The translations under genes and the position numbers were made by a program. The notes below the pieces were generated by a model. It was not told the DNA's origin. It made no database searches and saw only the letters and a list, made by a program, of their open reading frames with translations. Below, one piece after another: positions 57,093-64,000 of a DNA stretch of 64,000 nucleotides. The DNA comes from an uncultured Sphingorhabdus sp. Its GTDB lineage: Bacteria; Pseudomonadota; Alphaproteobacteria; Sphingomonadales; Sphingomonadaceae. The stretch spans positions 1 to 64,000 of the forward strand of contig CANMXN010000001.1 in assembly GCA_947501885.1 (NCBI GenBank). Direction: 5' to 3'. Each line of letters opens with the position of its first letter. Position 1 is the first letter of the stretch.

Positions 57093-58079
57093 ATGAAACT
57101 TTTAAAACTTGTTCCCGATAACACCAATATTCCTTTTTTGAGGGTCCGTCTCATTACCTTTATTGTGAGCTTATTAATCATGATCGGGTCAATCGGTGCA
57201 GTGGTTACACAAGGGCTTAATTTTGGTGTCGATTTTATTGGTGGCCAGATGATCCAAGCCACGATCAGCGATGTTGAAGAAGCGCCTGTTGGCGAGATAA
57301 GAACCAAGGTACAGGCCTTGGGCTATGGTGAGCCTACCATTCAGCGCTTTGGTGAACCTAATCAAATTTCTATTCGTATGAAACTGCCCGAAGGGGCTGC
57401 GGATAACCCTGAACTCTCAAATGAGATGGCATCCGCTATTGTTGCCACACTCAAAGCTGATTATCCTAAAACGGTTATCGACGGTGTTGATAGCGTGTCT
57501 GGCAAGGTGTCCAGCGAATTGTTCAGCACGGGCGTTACATCATTATTGGCGGCCATGTTTGCCATTGCGCTGTATATATGGGTACGCTTTGAATGGCAAT
57601 TTGGTGTTGGCGCCTTGATAGCATTAACGCATGATGTCATCTTAACCTTCGGCCTATTCGCGGTTACGGGATTAGAATTTAACCTTAATATTATCGCTGC
57701 TTTGCTTACGATTATTGGCTATTCGCTTAACGATACGATCGTGGTGTATGATCGTGTGCGAGAAAATCTGAAAAAATACCGCAAAATGGATATGCCTGCA
57801 TTGTTGGATCTATCCGTTAATGAGACATTGGCACGGACCGTAATGACCAGTTTGACCATTTTAGCACCATTATTGGTGCTGATGTTCTTGGGGCCAAAAG
57901 TGATATTTGGTTTTGCAGCAGCGATGGCCTTTGGTGTTGTGGTTGGAACCTACTCATCGGTTTATATGGCAGCGCCCATTTTGATCTGGCTTAAAGTTGG
58001 GCCCGATAGCTTTATTCCTGTTGATGATGGCAAGAACCAAGAAGACCGTATGAAAGAAGGTTATGGCGCGGTTGTATAA
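57093..58079 (+). CDS. secF: Protein translocase subunit SecF
   Basis: This 328-residue partner of SecD has six helices, the motif GLNFGVDFIGGQMIQ after helix 1, and the conserved ALLTIIGYSLNDTIVVYDRVREN in the C-terminal half. It forms a heterodimer with SecD. The following Mth938-like gene starts 3 bp after the stop, so they are co-transcribed. Confidence 0.96.
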   Translation: MKLLKLVPDNTNIPFLRVRLITFIVSLLIMIGSIGAVVTQGLNFGVDFIGGQMIQATISDVEEAPVGEIRTKVQALGYGEPTIQRFGEPNQISIRMKLPEGAADNPELSNEMASAIVATLKADYPKTVIDGVDSVSGKVSSELFSTGVTSLLAAMFAIALYIWVRFEWQFGVGALIALTHDVILTFGLFAVTGLEFNLNIIAALLTIIGYSLNDTIVVYDRVRENLKKYRKMDMPALLDLSVNETLARTVMTSLTILAPLLVLMFLGPKVIFGFAAAMAFGVVVGTYSSVYMAAPILIWLKVGPDSFIPVDDGKNQEDRMKEGYGAVV

Positions 58080-58082
58080 GCC

Positions 58083-58457
58083 ATGACCAATCTTTCTGCT
58101 GAAATGCCTGCTAATGGACCAATTATAAAAGGTTTTGGTCCAAAAGGTTTTCGGATTGAAGATCAATATTATAATGGCGGCGTGATATTAACGCCCAGCG
58201 ACGCTTATGCGTGGGATGTTCCTGATGCTATGTCCTGTGATGATGAATCTTTGATGCAGGCCTTACATAAGGTACGGCCAGAATTTTTATTATTGGGAAC
58301 GGGCAGTACCTTAAACCGTCCATCAGCAAAATTCACCCGAGACATAGAAGCCATGAATATTGGTGTTGAGGTGATGGATAGCCGTGCAGCAGCGCGTGCT
58401 TGGAGTGTATTGCGACTAGAAGAGCGTCAGATTGTTGGGGCTATAATGCCGTTATGA
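58083..58457 (+). CDS. Mth938-like domain protein (DUF498)
   Basis: This 124-residue protein is a single Mth938/DUF498 domain (PIIKGFGPKGFRIEDQYYNGGVILTPS, then FLLLGTGS and GVEVMDSRAAARAWSVLRLEER), homologous to mitochondrial NDUFAF3, a complex-I assembly factor. Bacterial function is not established. The position directly after secDF is common among sphingomonads and suggests a membrane-protein assembly role, but this is inference. The last codons overlap the end of the convergent glycosyltransferase gene by 6 bp. Confidence 0.85.
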   Translation: MTNLSAEMPANGPIIKGFGPKGFRIEDQYYNGGVILTPSDAYAWDVPDAMSCDDESLMQALHKVRPEFLLLGTGSTLNRPSAKFTRDIEAMNIGVEVMDSRAAARAWSVLRLEERQIVGAIMPL

Positions 58458-59636
58458 GCGATGCGTCTCAATGACCTTGCGCAAATGATGATCCATTTTC
58501 TCGGCATTAATATCCCAAGAGAAATAGGCAACTGATTGCGCCACTTTTTCTTGATCTCTTGGGTTATCGAGCAATGATTGAATCGCTCGCACTATGTCAC
58601 CTACATCACGATCCACGATATAGCCTGCATCATCATCCTTGACCAATTCACGGGCCCCGCCAACATCGCTAATCACAATTGGTGTTCCGCTCGCTAGCGA
58701 TTCTACCCAAGCATTGGCTAGGCCTTCGCTATCTGACACAAGGCAAGAGACATCCGCCGCAGCAATGAGAGAGGGGAGTTCATCATGCGCGACAGCACCC
58801 AAAAATTGTACGCGCTTTTCAATATCTAACTCTTTGGCCAACTGCTCATATTTACTTTGGTTCGGCCCTGTTCCAGCAAGCATTAATGTTGCATCTGGAA
58901 TATGCCGTAATGCTTCAATGATAAGATGTTGGTTTTTTCGATCAATTAAGGCACCAATACAGATAATTAGCGGCCCAGAAACTTTGAGTTTTGCTTTTTC
59001 TGCCTCTCTGTCACGCGGGTGAAAACGGCTATGGTCCATACCCGTGTAGTGAACGGTGATTTTATCTGCGTTCATGCCCAAGGCTACCATATCGCGTTTT
59101 AATGCTTCTGATACTGATAGCAGCCCGGAAGCTTCATGTGCCGCTTGTAATATTTGCTGTTTGCAGCCACTTTGCGCCGCCCAATGATGAATATCGGCAC
59201 CGCGTGATTTTATGGAAAATGGAAGATTTAGCTCGCGCGCTATGCGCATTGCAGCGGGGCCATCGGGGTAGAAAAACTCTGCGTCAATAATATCAAATGC
59301 TTTTTCAGCATGCAATTTTTTCACCAACGGGAGTATTGCTTTGGCGATAAAGTGCGGATTATATTTCCCGCCTATAGCTGGAATGATTGGGAATCTTGGT
59401 CGATATATATTTAATCCGCGCCAATCTTCATGCTTTGGTAAGTCTTTAAGGTTCTTATATTGTTTTAGAGCAGATAGGGGCCAAGGGGGAATAGCAATAG
59501 GATTAATGACGGTGACATCAAAATCGTCTCGTTGTGCGAGACCTGCCGTTTGCCGCTCTACAAATATACCAAAATTTGGTGTGCTGGCGTTGGGAAATAG
59601 CGTTGAAAGTGTCAATATGTGATATGGTTTATTCAT
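58452..59636 (-). CDS. Glycosyltransferase family 4 (GT-B)
   Basis: This 394-residue protein has the GT-B fold of GT4: an N-terminal domain (TLSTLFPNASTPNFGIFVERQT) and a C-terminal UDP/GDP-sugar-binding domain with the VQFLGAVAHDELPSLIAAADV and CLVSDSEGLANAWVESLASGTPIVISDVGGARELV (E-x7-E) motifs. Family members transfer sugars to lipids or polysaccharides. No polysaccharide locus adjoins, so acceptor and donor are unknown. It is the only gene on this strand here. Confidence 0.85.
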   Translation of the reverse strand: MNKPYHILTLSTLFPNASTPNFGIFVERQTAGLAQRDDFDVTVINPIAIPPWPLSALKQYKNLKDLPKHEDWRGLNIYRPRFPIIPAIGGKYNPHFIAKAILPLVKKLHAEKAFDIIDAEFFYPDGPAAMRIARELNLPFSIKSRGADIHHWAAQSGCKQQILQAAHEASGLLSVSEALKRDMVALGMNADKITVHYTGMDHSRFHPRDREAEKAKLKVSGPLIICIGALIDRKNQHLIIEALRHIPDATLMLAGTGPNQSKYEQLAKELDIEKRVQFLGAVAHDELPSLIAAADVSCLVSDSEGLANAWVESLASGTPIVISDVGGARELVKDDDAGYIVDRDVGDIVRAIQSLLDNPRDQEKVAQSVAYFSWDINAEKMDHHLRKVIETHRS

Positions 59637-59685
59637 CAGTTGTCCTTATAATAAAAAAGCTAATATGCTCTGAAGAATAAGAAGT

Positions 59686-60252
59686 TTATGATAAATGACG
59701 TATCATCTGCTTTACCTGACCAATCCATTTGGGGTTATTGATAATTTGCTGTCTTGAACCAGCACCTAAAGGCAATATTTGAATTTTACCATTTTCATGA
59801 CCAATGAGCCGGCCGAAAATAAAACGTCCTTCTGGCCTAGGCACTAATATATCGGTGTTTAAAGCCTGTTGGAATTGTTCTTTAGATAGCCTTTCTAGCC
59901 ATAGTTCATCGTTACAGCGATATTCCCCGATGCTATCATTCATGCGCATGACCATCATATTTTCAGATGGACTTGGTGGGACAATCTCTTGTGGTTTTTT
60001 GGGTGCATAGGCTCCATTTTGGCCATAGACAGCTGTGAGTTTGATCGTTTTTTGATCGGGCAGTACAATTAATTCGCTGCTATTTACTGATAAGGCATCG
60101 GCAATGCGTTCTAACCAATCAAGTGATAAGGTGCGTGTGCCAGTCTCTAAACGGCCTATAGTTTGCGCCGTAGTTGGCGGACTGCAATGCTTTGCGACAT
60201 CGGTTAAAGTCATATTCTTTGCTTTTCGGACATTACGGATATGATTGCGCAT
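59686..60252 (-). CDS. XRE family transcriptional regulator
   Basis: This 188-residue protein has an N-terminal HTH_3 domain (about 1-62, IRNVRKAKNMTLTDVAKHC with QTIGRLETGTRTL as the recognition helix). The C-terminal part (about 95-180, VMRMNDSIGEYRCNDELWLERL and GRLIGHENGKIQILPLG) resembles the S24/LexA-like sensor fold of C2/CI repressors. I cannot confirm the Ser/Lys catalytic pair needed for autocleavage, and the usual GDSM motif is replaced by NDSI. A GGA(AAG) site is 8 nt upstream of ATG 60252. Divergent from the DUF6456 gene with 87 bp between starts. Confidence 0.75.
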   Translation of the reverse strand: MRNHIRNVRKAKNMTLTDVAKHCSPPTTAQTIGRLETGTRTLSLDWLERIADALSVNSSELIVLPDQKTIKLTAVYGQNGAYAPKKPQEIVPPSPSENMMVMRMNDSIGEYRCNDELWLERLSKEQFQQALNTDILVPRPEGRFIFGRLIGHENGKIQILPLGAGSRQQIINNPKWIGQVKQMIRHLS

Positions 60253-60339
60253 ATTATTTTCCTTTAAACCAAATAGGTTTTTTCTTTCCTACAATAGTAC
60301 CAAAATGGCAAGTGAAATCTTTATCTAATGGAGGATGAT

Positions 60340-60939
60340 ATGGCAAACAGCGTAAAAACTCGTAATAAACGAGCAAGAACAGAAAGTTCACAGAGAAAAG
60401 GAAATGATGTATTAAATGATGCCGTGGCCCAAAAAACTCCAGCAGTTGAACCGCGCAGACTTGAGGAGTTAAGCATAGATAATAATGGGTATATAGATAA
60501 ATTATCGAAAATATCCAAAGCACAAAAAAGGCGTTCGGTCACTATGAATGTAGGGGAATCGCCTTTGTCATGGCTTTTCGCGCACGGTCATTTATCAGAA
60601 CGTCAATATATTGCAGGAGAGAAATTGCGCACCGATTATGAAAGAGCAGCAATGGGAGCGAACATCACGATGTCATGGAACAATATGCCACCATCAAATG
60701 GCAGACGGGGTGCGCCAGGTCATATGGATGAGAGCGAAGCTATGATAAATGCTAAAAGACGATTTGATGATGCTATTGCTATCTTAGGGGAAGGACTGGA
60801 TAATATCGCTTGGCGTGTTATTTGCAATTGTGAGAGTGTATCAACTGCTGAAAAAGCGCTGGGTTGGCCAACGCGATCAGGAAAGTTAGTGTTGAAATTA
60901 GCGCTTGATCGCTTGGTACATCATTATCATATCAGATAG
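60340..60939 (+). CDS. DUF6456 domain protein
   Basis: A protein of 199 residues with a basic, disordered N-terminus (1-70, NKRARTESSQRKGN) and a C-terminal DUF6456 domain (ESPLSWLFAHGHLSERQYIAGEKLRTDYERA, then NCESVSTAEKALGWPTRSGKLVLKLALDRLVHHY). The last part resembles a helix-turn-helix. It is related to phage and chromosomal putative DNA-binding proteins; function not known. ATG 60340 has GGAGG 5 nt upstream and is preferred over ATG 60328. Confidence 0.8.
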   Translation: MANSVKTRNKRARTESSQRKGNDVLNDAVAQKTPAVEPRRLEELSIDNNGYIDKLSKISKAQKRRSVTMNVGESPLSWLFAHGHLSERQYIAGEKLRTDYERAAMGANITMSWNNMPPSNGRRGAPGHMDESEAMINAKRRFDDAIAILGEGLDNIAWRVICNCESVSTAEKALGWPTRSGKLVLKLALDRLVHHYHIR

Positions 60940-60950
60940 CAAGAATGGAC

Positions 60951-62762
60951 CTATTTCTGTATCTCTTCAACCATTTCTGCTATTTCTAACCAGCGCTCTT
61001 CTGCTTGTTCTTTTGCTAATTTCTGATCCTCTATCAATTGGCTCAAAGTAGCAAAGCGATCAGGGTTTTTGCTATAAAGCTCTGGATCGCTCATCTCTGT
61101 TTCAGCGGTGCTGATGTCTTGTTCATATTGTGCAATTTGTTCGGGTAATAGATCGAAGTCACGCTGATCTTTATAACTTAATTTGTTCTTTTTAACAGGA
61201 ATATCAGACTTTGCTTTATTCTTATTTTTTTTCGCGGTCTCTGCTTTTCCATTATTATTGGCAATTTGCCTGTGCCTGTCTGGTCGTTTGGCAACCCAGT
61301 CGGCATAGCCGCCGACAATGATATCGATATGGCCTGAACCATCCAAACCAAGCGTAAGCGATACCGTGCGATCTAAAAAATCACGATCATGGCTGACCAG
61401 TAAAACGGTACCGTCATAATCGGCGATAACTTCTTGGAGCAAATCCAATGTTTCAAGGTCCAGATCATTGGTAGGTTCGTCGAGCACGAGCAGATTAGAC
61501 GCTCGCGCAAATTCACGAGCCAGCAATAAACGCGATTTTTCGCCGCCTGATAATGTACCAACTTTGGCATCAATGAGGCTAGGATCAAACAGAAATTCTT
61601 TTAAATACCCTTGAACATGCTTGCGTACACCGCGCACATCAATCCAATCGCTGCCATCCGCCAGAACATCGCGTACTTGCTTTTGCGGTTGCAGCAATTT
61701 GCGTTGTTGATCAATAATAATGCCTTCTAAGGTTTGGGAAATCTTGATTTCGCCACTATCGGGTGTTTCTTCGCCCGTTAAGAGGCGAATTAATGTTGTC
61801 TTTCCTGTGCCATTTGCCCCAACGATACCGATGCGATCCCCGCGCTGAATGCGCAGTGTAAAGTCTTTGATCAATTCTCTGTCATTATAACTTTTAGCAA
61901 TATTTTTGGCATCGATAACGGTTTTGGTTTTAACATCATTATTGGCCGCTGCTAATTTGGCTGTGCCAGCAGGACCCATCATAGAAGCACGTTGGGCTCT
62001 CATTTCATATAATTTTTCTAAACGGCCTTGGTTGCGCTTTCGCCGTGCAGTTACCCCGTGCACTAGCCAATGATTTTCTAGTTTAAGTTTCGCATCTAAT
62101 CTCTCAGCGGCCTTTGCTTCATCGGCATATATCTTCTCCATCCATGCCTCATAACCGCCAAAGCCAACCTCATTACGGCGCATCGTGCCACGATCAAGCC
62201 AAAATGTCTGCTGCGTTAGTCGAGTAAGAAAGGCCCTATCATGGCTAATAACCACAAAAGCGCCATTAAAGCGGGCAAGATGGTTTTCGAGCCATTCGAT
62301 AGCGGCCAAATCAAGATGGTTGGTTGGTTCATCTAGCAAGAGTAAATCGGGCTTTGAGGCAAGTGCTAAGCAAATGGCAGTGCGCCGTTTTTCACCACCG
62401 CTAGCGGTTTGTGCTGGGCGGTCTAAATCAATACCAATTTGATCGGCAAGAGCACGCACTTCATATTCGGCGGGCGGATTGTTACCTTGTTGGGTGAAAT
62501 CGATTAATGTGGCACATTTTGAAAAGTCAGGGTCTTGCTCTAGCATCACAATATGGGTGCCAGGAATGATAGTACGCTTGCCTTTGTCGCAATCGATATC
62601 ACCTGCAATTAGACGCATCATCGTGGTTTTGCCAGCACCATTACGTCCGATCAGCGCCAGTCTATCGCGTGGTCCAATATAGAGGTTAATATCTTGAAAT
62701 AACCAACCACCGCCCAATTGAAGGCCAAGGTTTTCATAAGCTAGGATAGGAGGTGCGGACAT
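60951..62762 (-). CDS. ABC-F family ATP-binding protein (Uup/EttA-type)
   Basis: This 603-residue cytosolic protein has two ABC domains without transmembrane segments. The first has Walker A GRNGAGKTT and signature SGGEKRR; the second has GANGTGKTT and SGGEKSR, with LLLDEPTNHLDL and LVLDEPTNDLDL. The linker is of the P-site tRNA-interaction type with Lys/Arg-rich stretch (RRKRNQGRLEKLYEMRAQRA). A C-terminal coiled coil of the Uup type (about 530-603) follows. ABC-F proteins act on the ribosome (translation factors or antibiotic protection). Specific role unknown. Confidence 0.9.
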   Translation of the reverse strand: MSAPPILAYENLGLQLGGGWLFQDINLYIGPRDRLALIGRNGAGKTTMMRLIAGDIDCDKGKRTIIPGTHIVMLEQDPDFSKCATLIDFTQQGNNPPAEYEVRALADQIGIDLDRPAQTASGGEKRRTAICLALASKPDLLLLDEPTNHLDLAAIEWLENHLARFNGAFVVISHDRAFLTRLTQQTFWLDRGTMRRNEVGFGGYEAWMEKIYADEAKAAERLDAKLKLENHWLVHGVTARRKRNQGRLEKLYEMRAQRASMMGPAGTAKLAAANNDVKTKTVIDAKNIAKSYNDRELIKDFTLRIQRGDRIGIVGANGTGKTTLIRLLTGEETPDSGEIKISQTLEGIIIDQQRKLLQPQKQVRDVLADGSDWIDVRGVRKHVQGYLKEFLFDPSLIDAKVGTLSGGEKSRLLLAREFARASNLLVLDEPTNDLDLETLDLLQEVIADYDGTVLLVSHDRDFLDRTVSLTLGLDGSGHIDIIVGGYADWVAKRPDRHRQIANNNGKAETAKKNKNKAKSDIPVKKNKLSYKDQRDFDLLPEQIAQYEQDISTAETEMSDPELYSKNPDRFATLSQLIEDQKLAKEQAEERWLEIAEMVEEIQK

Positions 62763-62917
62763 CTATCGGCCCCTAATCTTTATCGCTATGATAAGCAAGC
62801 ATTGCTATCATAAGAGTATCAATGCATTAATTATACACATTGAGAGTAGTCATAAACTGTGGTTGATTTTTTTGCCGATCATTTTAAAGCAAAATGCAGT
62901 TATGAACGAGGACGAGT

Positions 62918-63775
62918 ATGAAACGAACAGTCTATTTAAATGGGCAATATATCTCTGAAAATGAAGCAAAAATCTCTATTTTTGATCGTTCCGTACAATT
63001 TGCGGACTCTGTTTATGAGGTTTTATCAATTTTAGATGGGAAGATTGTTGATTTTAATGGACATTTATTAAGGTTAGACCGCTCTCTTAACGAACTCAAT
63101 ATGAAAGATGCGCCTTCACATGATGAATGGCTCATTATTTTTCGAAAACTCATATCTGTAAATAGTCTGCGCGAAGGAATTATATATTTGCAAATAACGC
63201 GCGGAGAATCAGATCGTGATTTTCATTACCCCAAATCAACTAATCCGCTGACAGTCATTGCTTTTACGCAAGAGAAAAATCTTATTGATCACCCAAAAAT
63301 TGCTACGGGTATATCTGTTATTACAGTAGCAGATGGGCGCTGGGGACGATGCGATATTAAAACTACACAGCTATTATATGCATCGATGATGAAGATGAAA
63401 GCGAGAGCACAAGGTGCCGATGATGCATGGATGATGCGTGATAATATCATAACTGAAGGTACATCGAATAATGCTGCCATCATTACTCATGATAATGAAT
63501 TAATAACGCATAATATATCGACCGCAATATTAGCAGGCACTACCCGAAATATAATGTTGGATCTGGCGGGTGAGCAATCATTGGAGGTTACTCAGCGTGC
63601 TTTTACTTTGGACGAAGCGTTACATGCCAGAGAAGCATTTGTATCGGCGGCTTCTTTGTTCGTTATGCCTGTAACTCAGATTGATGGAAATAAAGTTGGT
63701 GATGGATGTAATGGACACACCACATTGATGCTGAGACAAAAATATATTGAATGGGCCTGTAAAACTGCCATATAA
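62918..63775 (+). CDS. dat: D-amino-acid transaminase (class IV)
   Basis: This 285-residue PLP enzyme of fold type IV has the Schiff-base lysine K148 in DIKTTQLL and the N-terminal VYLNGQYISENEAKISIFDRS, the usual D-alanine aminotransferase opening. The EGTSNNAAII and CNG-containing segments belong to the family. It converts D-alanine plus 2-oxoglutarate to pyruvate plus D-glutamate, supplying D-glutamate for the wall. Branched-chain aminotransferases share the fold but have other opening motifs. It is monocistronic. Confidence 0.83.
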   Translation: MKRTVYLNGQYISENEAKISIFDRSVQFADSVYEVLSILDGKIVDFNGHLLRLDRSLNELNMKDAPSHDEWLIIFRKLISVNSLREGIIYLQITRGESDRDFHYPKSTNPLTVIAFTQEKNLIDHPKIATGISVITVADGRWGRCDIKTTQLLYASMMKMKARAQGADDAWMMRDNIITEGTSNNAAIITHDNELITHNISTAILAGTTRNIMLDLAGEQSLEVTQRAFTLDEALHAREAFVSAASLFVMPVTQIDGNKVGDGCNGHTTLMLRQKYIEWACKTAI

Positions 63776-63849
63776 GTTAAATACTTGTTTTTAGTTAACT
63801 GACGAACATATTCACATATTGTTCAAACTTTGGGGGGTAAAAGCGAATC

Positions 63850-64000
63850 ATGATGAAACGATATTCTGTGTTCTTTGCATTTGTTGCTATCACTTCGCTT
63901 ATGGCCTTGCCTGTGAATGCGGATATTAGGCGCACCGACCAAGAAGCTGCTCGTGCGCAGATGAAATCTGGAAAAAGTAAATCCTCTACTGAGATTATTA
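63850..64000 (+). CDS. Secreted protein, truncated by window edge (PepSY-like?)
   Basis: A partial frame of 50 codons starting ATG 63850 (ATG 63853 alternative) with a signal peptide (MKRYSVFFAFVAITSLMALPVNA) followed by DIRRTDQEAARAQMKSGK, a sequence resembling the start of PepSY-domain secreted proteins of sphingomonads. The domain itself is outside the window, so this is only a suggestion. The frame is open to the last base. Confidence 0.55.
   Translation, partial: MMKRYSVFFAFVAITSLMALPVNADIRRTDQEAARAQMKSGKSKSSTEII

Overview
The window looks like a chromosomal segment of an AT-rich alphaproteobacterium, most probably from the Sphingomonadales. Three kinds of evidence support this. First, there are lineage-typical regulators: a CpdR-type response regulator, a MucR/Ros-type zinc-finger regulator and a Fur without the CxxC motifs. 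Second, the gene clusters are arranged as in alphaproteobacteria: an F1 operon atpHAGDC without the Fo genes, the run nfuA-like/tsaB/rimI/fur/plsC/miaB/phoH/ybeY/corC, and yajC-secD-secF-Mth938. Third, several families common in sphingomonads are present: SapC, DUF6456, DUF4197, YtcJ-like amidohydrolases and an RcnB/glycine-zipper protein. No rRNA, CRISPR array, transposase or integrase was seen. Species cannot be named from the sequence alone.

Layout. 0-15 kb: tRNA-Val, cpdR, an N-formylglutamate amidohydrolase, SapC, a GlcD-like FAD oxidase, a DUF1080 lipoprotein, a DEAD-box helicase, an exported amidohydrolase, threonine ammonia-lyase, bpt, pyrC, a large repetitive envelope protein, and a free-methionine-sulfoxide reductase. 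15-24 kb: a long leftward housekeeping array for translation quality control, tRNA modification, phospholipid synthesis and metal/Fe-S homeostasis. 24-35 kb: an SDR, an M16 protease, hslVU, galE, a nitrilase-family hydrolase, a second amidohydrolase and an EamA transporter. 35-48 kb: an orphan cpaF, the F1 operon, ogt, a trypsin-like protease, msrA, priA and a DUF4197 lipoprotein. 48-54.5 kb: the accessory part, with a holin/endolysin pair and an ECF sigma/anti-sigma/autotransporter locus. 54.5-64 kb: tRNA-Pro, yajC-secDF, a glycosyltransferase, an XRE regulator opposite a DUF6456 protein, an ABC-F ATPase, a D-amino-acid transaminase and a truncated secreted protein at the right edge.

The most unusual region is about 49.6-54.5 kb. 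The ECF sigma gene needs two single-base corrections to be read through, one of them in a run of eight A. The adjacent autotransporter of about 1,010 codons is interrupted by one in-frame TGA and one frameshift. The presumed anti-sigma gene between them and the lysis pair is intact. I noticed no comparable lesion elsewhere in the window. The locus is therefore decaying, recoded (slippage or readthrough), or affected by local sequence error.

Other points worth attention are an EamA transporter whose only plausible start is an ATT codon behind a strong ribosome-binding site, and a CtrA-type TTAA-N7-TTAAC box upstream of the repetitive RcnB/glycine-zipper gene. There are also four intergenic palindromes or hairpins (before bpt, mucR and galE, and between the genes at 31 kb), and an inverted-repeat element inside the ATP synthase operon.
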